NCBI GenBank assembly: GCA_035559775.1
Contig: DATMAU010000067.1
Coordinates: 1 to 7,551, forward strand
DNA length: 7,551 nucleotides
DNA from: AG1 sp035559775
Lineage (GTDB): Archaea > Thermoproteota > Thermoprotei_A > Sulfolobales > AG1
Direction of reading: 5' to 3'
A program made the position numbers and the translations under genes. The number at the start of each line of letters is the position of its first letter. The first letter of the stretch is position 1. Under the pieces are notes generated by a model that searched no databases, had not been told where the DNA came from, and saw nothing but the letters and a program-made list of their open reading frames with translations. Shown piece after piece: positions 1 through 5,193 of this stretch.

Positions 1-2
1 GG

Positions 3-572
3 GTTGATGTGAGGGTCTTTACGACAGATGATCTTGGGAATAGGAGTCATGTGAGCGGGTTAATGGAGCTAATTGAGGCGAAAAGAGTAGTTATAAGGCC
101 TGCGAGCCCTCTCGCTAGACGGTTAGGGTTTGTATTGTTTCTCTTAGGTCTTGTGGCCGTATTTATCGTGTTACCTGCTGGGGTTCTCATGATGATCGCT
201 GGTGCGGCTATATATCTAATGTGGGGAAGGGATAAGCTTGGGATCCGCTATTTCTCGAAGGTTGGTGAGAGGAGGCTTGTGATATACCACTCGGAACCTC
301 TTAACATGGTTCATGCTAAGATATATGTGGTTGACGATCATGCAGCGATCGGTTCTGTTAACTTTACGAGAAGCGGTGTGGAGAGTAATTTCGAATGTCT
401 GGTAAAGATCAGAGACCCCTTAGTAGTGGAGGAGATCGTTAACAGGCTAGGCTCTCTAGGCAATGACCCAGAATTGCGGGAAGTGCCTGTTGACAAGATA
501 GGGTGGGAAATTCTACCAGTTGAGGAGAAATCCCGCATCATGGGGTTGATCGAGTCTCTCTTCAAGAGATAA
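3..572 (+). CDS. Phospholipase D-like domain protein with internal membrane hairpin (5' partial)
   Basis: The frame is open to the left edge, so the GTG at 9 is probably not the true start and the N-terminal half is missing. Numbering from that GTG, residues 102-109 form the HxKxxxxD signature (H102, K104, D109), followed by G115-S116-x-N118, the hallmark of phospholipase D superfamily active sites. Between the strand pair at about 20-30 and the strand at about 77-82 lie two hydrophobic segments (about 40-55 and 57-72), which would form a membrane hairpin within the catalytic fold. PLD enzymes need two HKD motifs; the first would be outside the window, or the protein may dimerise. Relatives act on phospholipids, cardiolipin or nucleic acids. 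The substrate cannot be told from sequence, but the hairpin suggests work at the membrane. Family assignment is firm, function is not. Confidence 0.85.
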   Translation, partial: VDVRVFTTDDLGNRSHVSGLMELIEAKRVVIRPASPLARRLGFVLFLLGLVAVFIVLPAGVLMMIAGAAIYLMWGRDKLGIRYFSKVGERRLVIYHSEPLNMVHAKIYVVDDHAAIGSVNFTRSGVESNFECLVKIRDPLVVEEIVNRLGSLGNDPELREVPVDKIGWEILPVEEKSRIMGLIESLFKR

Positions 573-617
573 ACTTTTTGCTAGGAAGACTCAGAGCCGC
601 TATATATAGGTTTTTTA
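573..617 (+). terminator. Possible T-rich terminator after the PLD-like gene
   Basis: Immediately after the TAA are a run of five T (575-579) and a run of six T (611-616) on the plus strand. Archaeal termination often occurs at such T tracts without a hairpin. The next gene converges from the other strand, so a stop here would make sense. No strong stem is visible. Confidence 0.3.
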
Positions 618-642
618 CCTACACTTCGATATAGCTTGCTTG

Positions 643-1074
643 CTAGCTTACTAGCTGTGCGTAGTAGCTATCTAGATCGCCCTTCCATCTCTCATCCTCA
701 TATTCTGGGAATTTCTTTACGCGGCATCTTGGTTTGGCTATTATTTCTCTCACCTCGAAGTCCTTGAAGAAGTTCATGCTATAGGCTGTTCTCACAACGA
801 GTGCCGTGTCTAGTCCCTTATATGTGCCTCCGCACGATACTACCTCCTCGCCCTCTTCTAATTCGCCCGCGTCTGTTGCTATTACTGCGGCCTCTATCGC
901 TATCTTTGTGCCTGCTCCAAAGATCTCGAGGGTTTTATCAATAATAGCCTCGGGGGTCGGATATTTCCAGTTTAGTGAACGTGATGGTGGTGCGAACGGC
1001 CTTGTCCCCTGCACGATCCTGCATCCATGCTCCTCAAGCTTTTTGAGATTCTTTAGATACTCCTTCCGCTTCAA
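643..1074 (-). CDS. COG1751-type pyruvate kinase C-terminal-like domain protein, N-terminally truncated
   Basis: The 143-residue product matches, from memory of the family, the C-terminal two thirds of the archaeal COG1751 proteins (the AF0103 type), whose fold resembles the C-terminal domain of pyruvate kinase. Recognisable stretches are IIDKTLEIFGAGTKIAIEAA (about 44-63), ATDAGELEEGEEVVSCGGT (about 66-84) and SMNFFKDFEVREIIAKPR (about 98-115). Full-length members have roughly 185-200 residues and begin with a strand plus a helix of a Rossmann-like half, which is absent here. The start is a TTG only four codons after an in-frame TGA that lies inside a CRISPR-repeat-like sequence (1081-1104). 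No N-terminal coding could be found in any minus frame up to 1300. The family's biochemical role is unknown. The remaining frame is intact with normal codon use, so it may be a recent truncation or a still-expressed short form. Confidence 0.7.
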   Translation of the reverse strand: MKRKEYLKNLKKLEEHGCRIVQGTRPFAPPSRSLNWKYPTPEAIIDKTLEIFGAGTKIAIEAAVIATDAGELEEGEEVVSCGGTYKGLDTALVVRTAYSMNFFKDFEVREIIAKPRCRVKKFPEYEDERWKGDLDSYYAQLVS

Positions 1075-1080
1075 CCCTAT

Positions 1081-1104
1081 CTTTCAATTCTATAGTAGAT
1101 CTTC
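1081..1104 (-). repeat. CRISPR-repeat-like sequence A at the 5' end of the truncated gene
   Basis: On the minus strand this reads GAAGATCTACTATAGA followed by ATTGAAAG. It matches 22 of 24 positions of the consensus drawn from copies A and D in this window, and the 3' 20 bases closely resemble the 24-25 nt CRISPR repeats of Sulfolobales (…CTATAGAATTGAAAG). It ends only 6 bp before the TTG of the truncated COG1751-type gene. No array of regularly spaced perfect copies follows, so it is a solitary or relict repeat. Confidence 0.55.
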
Positions 1105-1147
1105 CCGTTCCAGCTACAGATCTTTTTTGATATTAGTGGCTGTCTAG

Positions 1148-1162
1148 GGGGGCTTTGCCCCC
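1148..1162. other. Perfect GC hairpin between repeat-like sequences A and B
   Basis: GGGGGC, loop TTT, GCCCCC: a six-base-pair perfect G:C stem in otherwise AT-rich DNA. It lies between repeat-like sequences A and B. It could be a transcription terminator-like or processing structure in an RNA from the leader-like element at 1265-1274, or the relic of an inserted element. Confidence 0.45.
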
Positions 1163-1167
1163 GAGGG

Positions 1168-1191
1168 AGCCTATCTCTATAGCAGATCGAC
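1168..1191 (-). repeat. Degenerate CRISPR-repeat-like sequence B
   Basis: It matches 16 of 24 consensus positions, almost all in the half GTCGATCTGCTATAGA (15 of 16); the 3' third is degraded. Its start lies 47 bp downstream of copy C's start (minus strand) and 87 bp upstream of copy A's start. It shares with copy C the same substitution (CTGCTATAG rather than CTACTATAG), which suggests common descent. Confidence 0.4.
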
Positions 1192-1214
1192 TCACACGGG
1201 ATCACTGTATAGGA

Positions 1215-1274
1215 TGCTCAGTTCTATAGCAGATCGACTTTACCATTATTTTTATTCTTATCCTGCTTATAAGC
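1215..1274 (-). promoter_or_regulatory. Leader-like cassette C: TATA palindrome, 26-bp spacer, degenerate CRISPR-like repeat
   Basis: On the minus strand, the palindrome GCTTATAAGC (1274-1265) is followed by exactly 26 bp and then a repeat-like 24-mer (1238-1215, 19 of 24 to consensus). The layout is the same as cassette D at 1874-1933, where palindrome and spacing are identical and the 26-bp spacer matches at 17 of 26 positions. A TATA box centred about 31 bp before the repeat would place transcription start a few bases upstream of the repeat, as in archaeal CRISPR leaders. Whether it still drives an RNA through repeats B and A is inference. Confidence 0.5.
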
Positions 1275-1454
1275 TTTTATGTCGGGATGATCCTTGCGTA
1301 TTGATCACTAAAACATGCTCAAAGCCTGTGAAGCTAAGGACTAGGTAGCTAGATCAAATAATACTAATCGCTATGAAGCCTGAACCTTGACCTGGATGAG
1401 CTTTTGAAGCCCTACATTTAAGTAAAAAGTATTTAGGCTGGAGAGACTTTAGAT

Positions 1455-1695
1455 CTACTCGATAGCGATCAGGGTTATTGTTTTCTCAACACCCTCAACC
1501 TTATGTATACTCCCAGCCACCACCTCTTTAAGCTCTCTGAGCTCTCCAACCTCAATTAGCTATCACATCATACTCTCCAGTCACTGTATATGCTTCTTTA
1601 ACACCACTGATCCCCCTGATCCTCTGCACGACATCGCCTGCCTTGCCGATAGAGGTTTTAATCAAGACATATGCTACTACTGGGAAGAGCACCAC
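1455..1695 (-). pseudogene. Stand-alone Lrp/AsnC effector (RAM) domain protein, frameshifted
   Basis: A GTG at 1695 opens MVLFPVVAYVLIKTS, followed by a helix and VKEAYTVTGEYDVIA, the typical first half of an Lrp/AsnC C-terminal (RAM) domain including its TGEYD turn. The frame then hits TGA near 1555-1558. Shifting frame restores EVGELRELKEVVAGSIHKVE and a final ITLIAIE before TAG at 1455. The joined product would be about 80 residues, the normal size of archaeal single-domain RAM proteins, which bind amino acids or partner with full Lrp-like regulators. Total length is 80 codons plus one base, so the lesion is +1 or -2; a -2 deletion would restore the usual IAKIEV reading. No helix-turn-helix domain precedes it. 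It could be a true pseudogene or a sequencing error. Confidence 0.7.
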
Positions 1696-1762
1696 CCTAT
1701 AGCATTGACTAACAAGCCCTATATCTACCTAGCTAATATCTTTCATACTGGTTCGCAGATGG

Positions 1763-1876
1763 TTAATATATATTTATAATCATTAGCTCGCTTCGACGTA
1801 GTTTCTCATATGTATTTAGAAACCTCTGACTTTTTCTCAGCCTTATAGCTCTCGCTATCTCTTCTTCGAGTTCTTT
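1763..1876 (-). pseudogene. Short coding remnant directly behind repeat cassette D
   Basis: On the minus strand, beginning in the last bases of repeat D, an open frame reads KELEEEIARAIRLRKSQRFL and then NTYEKLRRSELMIINIY to a TAA. It has the charged, helical look of a real protein C-terminus. There is no ATG, GTG or TTG before its last few codons, and an in-frame TGA lies within the repeat (AATTGAAAAG), the same phase relation as for the truncated gene behind repeat A. I do not recognise the family; a small DNA-binding or antitoxin-type protein is possible but unproven. It probably is the 3' stump of a lost gene. Confidence 0.35.
1766..1780 (-). promoter_or_regulatory. Possible TATA box for the RAM-domain gene
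   Basis: ATTATAAATATATAT on the minus strand, about 80 bp upstream of the RAM gene's GTG. Initiation about 25 bp downstream would give a leader of roughly 50 nt. It overlaps the end of the upstream coding remnant. Other AT-rich stretches nearby make it uncertain. Confidence 0.3.
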
Positions 1877-1933
1877 TCAATTCTATAGTAGATCGACTTT
1901 GCCTCCATATCTATTATTATCAGGCTTATAAGC
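1874..1933 (-). promoter_or_regulatory. Leader-like cassette D: TATA palindrome, 26-bp spacer, near-perfect CRISPR-like repeat
   Basis: The palindrome GCTTATAAGC (1933-1924) is followed after exactly 26 bp by a 24-mer (1897-1874) that reads GTCGATCTACTATAGAATTG then AAAA, 23 of 24 to the consensus. This is the best copy of the repeat. It lies 63 bp past the end of trmO and points into the coding remnant at 1763-1876. The arrangement resembles a CRISPR leader end plus first repeat, without spacers. Confidence 0.55.
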
Positions 1934-1996
1934 GTAGATCGCGTTTTAGCCTATATTTTTGATGCAACGATCCGCTGTGGAATTGAAGAGGATGTT

Positions 1997-2521
1997 CTAG
2001 GCTTGGGCTGGTCCGAGCCATGGTGCTATTACCTTGTAGTTCTTCTCTATGCTATTTCTTTTCCACTCTTCTTCTGCCCACCACGATATTCTTGGGTTTC
2101 TGACTATGTCGTAGTAGTCATAGGGCTTTATATCGAGCACAGGGCTTCCTGTCCATGCGTCTAGACCCTTAACCCTGAGCCTGTTCTCCTCGATTGCTAG
2201 GAGCTCCACTACAGTTAATGCTATTGGGTTTGGTCTTGGTGGGAATCTTGTTGCAAAGATCCCTACCTCTGGGTATCTTTCCACACCCCATGGCTTGAGC
2301 CTGGGTATATATCTCTTCTCCTCATGCATCCAGTATAGAACTATAATATGTGAGTAGTCCTCTAATCCTTTAAGGGCTTCGACATACTCATCAAAGATCC
2401 TGATGATAGATATCTTCTCATAACGAGACCTAGGCCTCTGAGGCTCCCCAGGCCTTGGAATACCATCCTCAACAACACCTATAGGCTTAAAACATATGGG
2501 TTCGAGCAGCAAGACCACCAT
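1997..2521 (-). CDS. trmO: tRNA (N6-threonylcarbamoyladenosine(37)-N6)-methyltransferase TrmO
   Basis: TrmO (UPF0066/VirR family, COG1720) transfers a methyl group from SAM to N6 of t6A37 in tRNAs reading ACY codons, tuning decoding next to the anticodon. Diagnostic stretches are FKPIGVVEDGIPRPGEPQ (11-28), the conserved FATRFPPRPNPIALTVVELL (89-108) and GLDAWTGSPVLDIKPYD (119-135). At 174 residues it is a single-domain archaeal-size form lacking the C-terminal extension of the 235-residue E. coli protein. The ATG at 2521 is preceded by a TATA-like box at about -25, consistent with a leaderless mRNA; the first few residues (VVLLLEP) are a short extension and a later start cannot be excluded. 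It stands alone, with a structured non-coding segment upstream and the repeat cassette D downstream. Confidence 0.92.
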   Translation of the reverse strand: MVVLLLEPICFKPIGVVEDGIPRPGEPQRPRSRYEKISIIRIFDEYVEALKGLEDYSHIIVLYWMHEEKRYIPRLKPWGVERYPEVGIFATRFPPRPNPIALTVVELLAIEENRLRVKGLDAWTGSPVLDIKPYDYYDIVRNPRISWWAEEEWKRNSIEKNYKVIAPWLGPAQA

Positions 2522-2541
2522 CTATATAGAGAAACCAGGAA

Positions 2542-2549
2542 CTAAATAT
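2542..2549 (-). promoter_or_regulatory. TATA-like box of trmO
   Basis: ATATTTAG on the minus strand spans about -28 to -21 relative to the trmO ATG. This spacing places transcription start at or next to the ATG, as in leaderless archaeal mRNAs; no Shine-Dalgarno sequence is visible. Confidence 0.4.
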
Positions 2550-2658
2550 CCGGTCAGATCGACTCAGCATGGCCCCGCATGGTTTAGCTTCTGCTTAAAC
2601 TTTACCGATATCTTCGGCCCGAGCTGGATCTTAATTCCTAGCCATTATTCATAAATTA

Positions 2659-2672
2659 ATTATATATAAAAG
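2659..2672 (+). promoter_or_regulatory. TATA box upstream of a structured non-coding segment
   Basis: ATTATATATAAAAG is a strong archaeal TATA-type sequence. Its centre lies about 25 bp before 2691, just ahead of the first base-paired element of the segment that follows, and no plus-strand gene of appreciable size lies downstream. Confidence 0.45.
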
Positions 2673-2690
2673 TGAAAATCTCTATTAACA

Positions 2691-2772
2691 CTCTTGTGGT
2701 TTCCCTTTAGCTGGTGAGAGGCTTACCTCCTTTGTGCACCACAATTTTGTGGAGCACCTGGCGACCACTTTT
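2691..2772 (+). ncRNA. Candidate structured small RNA (multi-hairpin)
   Basis: An outer pair GTGGT (2696-2700) and ACCAC (2764-2768) encloses two hairpins. The first is GAGG-CTTA-CCTC, or alternatively GGTGA/TTACC with a GAGGC loop. The second is GTGC-A-CCACAA-TT-TTGTGG-A-GCAC (2734-2757), ten pairs broken by an A/A mismatch. A TATA box at the right distance upstream and TTTT at 2769-2772 support a short transcript of about 80 nt. It is not a tRNA: no T-loop or anticodon arrangement fits, and I do not recognise a known RNA family. A TATA-like sequence on the other strand (2781-2792) could also drive it, so strand is uncertain. The rest of the 2522-2859 gap shows nothing else convincing. Confidence 0.35.
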
Positions 2773-2859
2773 ATGGCAAGCTAAATATAAAATGGCGGTA
2801 AAGCAAAGCCGGTCTCTTATAGAGCTGAAAGATATTTTCTAATAATTACGTATTTATGC

Positions 2860-3258
2860 TTATAGTACGTATGCTGAAACATTAACATATAGAACTCCCC
2901 TAATGCTTCTGAGATCCCTCAATATAGCCCCTATTATTTCCCAAAAACTTTCAACAACCACTATGTTGAGGCAGAGGGTATCCCTGAGGATCTGATGGTA
3001 GAATGCCTTAATGCTCTGCTGGTTCTCATGTATAACCTCTAATATCTTCCTATCCGAGGCCTTGTATATGCTGTGATCGCTTAGGACTGTTATAATGAAA
3101 ATACCTCTTCCGGCTTTCATGGATACATCGTAGGCTTCAAGCATCCTCCTAACAGCTTCTCTAACAAGCTCTGACCTCCCTGTGAAGCCTAGCTTGCTTA
3201 CTGCCTCGTCAACCTTCTTGAGCAGATGATCCGGTATTGAGACACTTACTATGGCCAA
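2860..3258 (-). CDS. NikR-like ribbon-helix-helix metal-responsive regulator
   Basis: The 132-residue protein has the NikR architecture and size (E. coli NikR 133). Residues 1-45 form a ribbon-helix-helix DNA-binding unit (VSVSIPDHLLKKVDEAVSKL, then GRSELVREAVRRMLEAY), and residues 50-132 an ACT-like tetramerisation and metal-sensing domain. NikR binds nickel in square-planar geometry through H76, H87, H89 and C95. Here H77, H88 and C96 occur with the same spacing, but the H89 equivalent is I90. The sensed metal may therefore not be nickel. It starts with TTG at 3258, preceded by AAGGTG eight bases upstream, and an in-frame TAA just above rules out a longer form. It is divergent from a metal-pump gene across an inverted repeat, so it most likely represses that gene and itself. 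The family is secure, the metal is not. Confidence 0.85.
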   Translation of the reverse strand: MAIVSVSIPDHLLKKVDEAVSKLGFTGRSELVREAVRRMLEAYDVSMKAGRGIFIITVLSDHSIYKASDRKILEVIHENQQSIKAFYHQILRDTLCLNIVVVESFWEIIGAILRDLRSIRGVLYVNVSAYVL

Positions 3259-3266
3259 GCTTTCAA

Positions 3267-3272
3267 CACCTT
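3267..3272 (-). promoter_or_regulatory. Shine-Dalgarno deciding the TTG start of the NikR-like gene
   Basis: AAGGTG on the minus strand ends eight bases before the TTG at 3258. It supports that unusual start rather than an internal one. Confidence 0.5.
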
Positions 3273-3345
3273 ATTAACCTCTGCTAACGTGGATTAATAA
3301 AAATTAATAATAATTTCTTTGGACGTTAACAGTTAAGGTTATTAA
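3271..3345. promoter_or_regulatory. Two-part inverted-repeat operator between regulator and metal pump
   Basis: CTGCTAACGT (3281-3290) faces ACGTTAACAG (3323-3332), 9 of 10 complementary, centres 42 bp apart, about four helical turns. Outside them TTATTAACCT (3271-3280) faces AGGTTATTAA (3336-3345), again 9 of 10. The middle is AT-rich and holds TATA-like sequences for both directions (for example TTTTTATTAAT on the minus strand at about 3294-3304). NikR-type tetramers bind widely separated half-sites, so this is the likely operator, able to repress both divergent genes. Confidence 0.6.
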
Positions 3346-3365
3346 TTTACTTTTCCGCGTTGATC

Positions 3366-3372
3366 AGAGGAG
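3366..3372 (+). promoter_or_regulatory. Shine-Dalgarno deciding the TTG start of the P-type ATPase
   Basis: AGAGGAG, six bases before the TTG at 3379. This strong site supports TTG as the start of the pump gene. Confidence 0.6.
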
Positions 3373-3378
3373 TTTAAA

Positions 3379-5193
3379 TTGCAAGAGAAAGGATCTGGAC
3401 TGCTAATATGGATAGCTTTAACCCTGGCACCCTCCCTCGCAGGCGTAGTATCATCTATAATAGTTTTTGAACCCCTGCTTTCCCCTGTCTACCGAGCGTT
3501 TCTCCTCCTCCTACCCACATTATATTTATGGTACCTATTCCTCCTGGATCTTTTAAGGGAGAGGCATTTTAGCGGGGTGTATGTTCTTATGGGCCTTGTA
3601 GGGCTAGTCACGCTAATCCATGGCTTCTATTTTGAGGGCCTCATACTCATGCTACTCTACTCCCTAGCCGAGGTTATCGAGGAGGCTGCCGAGCGGTATG
3701 CGAGAAGAAAGCTCGATACCCTCTATAGACTTGTACCCTCCAAAGCCCTCGTGGAGAAGGATGGTTTAATAGAGAGCGTTGAGGCTAGCAAGCTAAAGCC
3801 CGGCGATGTAGTGGTTGTGAGGGTTGGTGAGGGCGTCCCAGCCGATGGCGTGAGCATCGGTTCGGGTCTTGTGAACACCTCCCTAGTAACTGGAGAGCCT
3901 TACCCAGTTGCTGTGAATCCGGGGGACTTCATTGCTAGCGGCTATATAAACGTTGGCAGGGCTCCTCTAAAAGTTAGGGTTTTGAGATCTCCAAGCGAGT
4001 CTACGCTTCAAAGGGTTATCAGGCTCGCGATGGAGGCTTTGGAGGAGAAGAGCCGGGTTGAGAGGATTGTTGAGAAGCTTATGAAGCCATGGACTGCGGT
4101 TGCGATATCCTCATTCGCCATAGCCTACATAATCCTAGACCCCCTCAAAGCCATACCCATATTGGTAGTAGCATGCCCTTCAGCCTTCATAATAACCTCG
4201 GCTTCCGCAACAGCATACTCAATAGCGGTTCTAGCCAGCAGGGGCGTAGTTGTCAGAGGGGGTAGTGTGCTTGAGAAGATATCCGAGATCGATACCATAG
4301 TTCTGGATAAAACCGGGACTATAACTATCATAGGATCCCTAGAGGTTTCAAGAATAAAAACCCCAGCTGGGCTGGGTGAGGAGGAGTTTAAAGCCATAAC
4401 AGCCTCGCTTGCAGCAGCTAGTACGCACCCAATATCCAGGGCTCTAGCACAGATATCGAAAACAAGGGTTGGTGTTAAAAACGTTATAGAAATCCCGGGG
4501 AGAGGTGTTAAAGGAGTGGTGGATGGATTAGAAGTAATAATAGGTAATAGGGAGATGATGCTAGATCACGGCCTCAAAGTAGTTGGAGAATGCGGCGAGG
4601 AGGAAACAGCTGTCTATGTAGCTGTAAACGGCTCGGCAGGCCATATATGCCTTAAAGAGAGCATAGATCCTGCAGCCGCCCAGATCCTCAGAGCAGGAGG
4701 CTACGAGCTCGTTATAGCTAGTGGGGATAGGGAGCAGAGGGTTAAAGCAGTAGCTAAAGCCCTTAGAATCGAAAAATACTACTCAAACCTAAGCCCAGAG
4801 GATAAAATAACACTGGTTAGAAACCTCAAAGCTAAGGGCTCAAAAGTCATGGTAGTCGGAGATGGTGTCAACGATATAGCAGCCATGGCAGCCGCAGATG
4901 CAGGGGTAGCAGTGGGCAATATAGATGCCGTAGTCTCGACAGCCGACAGCGTCCTACTTAGAGGGGTTAAACAACTACCCCTACTACTAAGAGCAGCAAA
5001 AACCTATACCAAGACATTAAAAATATCGCTAGCAACCCCAGTACTGATAAAAACTATAGCCCTAACAGGAGGACTCACGGGAGCATTACCCCTATGGCTC
5101 GTAGCCCTACTAGGAGACGATGGAGCAACAATAGCAGGGCTCCTAACATCAACAACCCTTATAGCTTCCAACATCCAAAAGCGTGTATCGTAA
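3379..5193 (+). CDS. Heavy-metal-translocating P1B-type ATPase (Zn/Cd/Pb-exporter-like, CPS variant)
   Basis: An ATP-driven membrane pump expected to expel a divalent heavy metal. Order of parts: four N-terminal membrane segments (about 8-31, 36-57, 65-82, 84-99); actuator domain with T171-G172-E173; membrane segment with C266-P267-S268; phosphorylation site D310-K-T-G-T; N domain with the P1B-specific H350-P351 and a GRGVKG nucleotide-binding stretch; hinge GDGVNDIAAM (494-503); two last membrane segments with K558 and GDDGAT (579-584). K558 and D580 align with the Lys and Asp that define the ZntA-like Zn/Cd/Pb subgroup, but the second Cys of the usual CPC is Ser. No CxxC or His-rich metal-binding domain precedes the first membrane segment, so at 604 residues it is a minimal form. 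It is divergent from the NikR-like gene and probably under its control. Confidence 0.93.
   Translation: MQEKGSGLLIWIALTLAPSLAGVVSSIIVFEPLLSPVYRAFLLLLPTLYLWYLFLLDLLRERHFSGVYVLMGLVGLVTLIHGFYFEGLILMLLYSLAEVIEEAAERYARRKLDTLYRLVPSKALVEKDGLIESVEASKLKPGDVVVVRVGEGVPADGVSIGSGLVNTSLVTGEPYPVAVNPGDFIASGYINVGRAPLKVRVLRSPSESTLQRVIRLAMEALEEKSRVERIVEKLMKPWTAVAISSFAIAYIILDPLKAIPILVVACPSAFIITSASATAYSIAVLASRGVVVRGGSVLEKISEIDTIVLDKTGTITIIGSLEVSRIKTPAGLGEEEFKAITASLAAASTHPISRALAQISKTRVGVKNVIEIPGRGVKGVVDGLEVIIGNREMMLDHGLKVVGECGEEETAVYVAVNGSAGHICLKESIDPAAAQILRAGGYELVIASGDREQRVKAVAKALRIEKYYSNLSPEDKITLVRNLKAKGSKVMVVGDGVNDIAAMAAADAGVAVGNIDAVVSTADSVLLRGVKQLPLLLRAAKTYTKTLKISLATPVLIKTIALTGGLTGALPLWLVALLGDDGATIAGLLTSTTLIASNIQKRVS

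Noticed and set aside
806..1147. Open frame of 113 codons on the plus strand
   Set aside because: Antiparallel to the well-supported COG1751-type gene, with a serine/phenylalanine-rich, low-information product; it also runs across the repeat-like sequence.
1380..1445. GAAGCC-containing stretch reminiscent of IS200/IS605 element ends
   Set aside because: No stem of useful length and no transposase remnant adjacent; the rest of 1275-1454 also shows no supportable feature.
1202..1590. A 10-base identity, TCACTGTATA, between the C-B inter-repeat segment (1202-1211) and the RAM gene (1581-1590), considered as a spacer-target pair
   Set aside because: It is in the same sense as the RAM mRNA, so it would not base-pair with it, and a 10-mer match is not unlikely by chance.
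2555..2566. CAGATCGACTCA upstream of trmO, identical over 12 bases to part of repeat B
   Set aside because: Only half a repeat, with no TATA palindrome or second half; noted as possible debris but not called a repeat.
2792..2842. Tiny 16-codon frame starting ATGGCGGTA
   Set aside because: A TATA-like sequence precedes it too closely, the product shows no motif, and random occurrence is expected.
4125..4397. Open frame on the minus strand within the P-type ATPase
   Set aside because: Lies opposite the strongly conserved CPS-DKTGT region of the pump; no independent start signal or family likeness.
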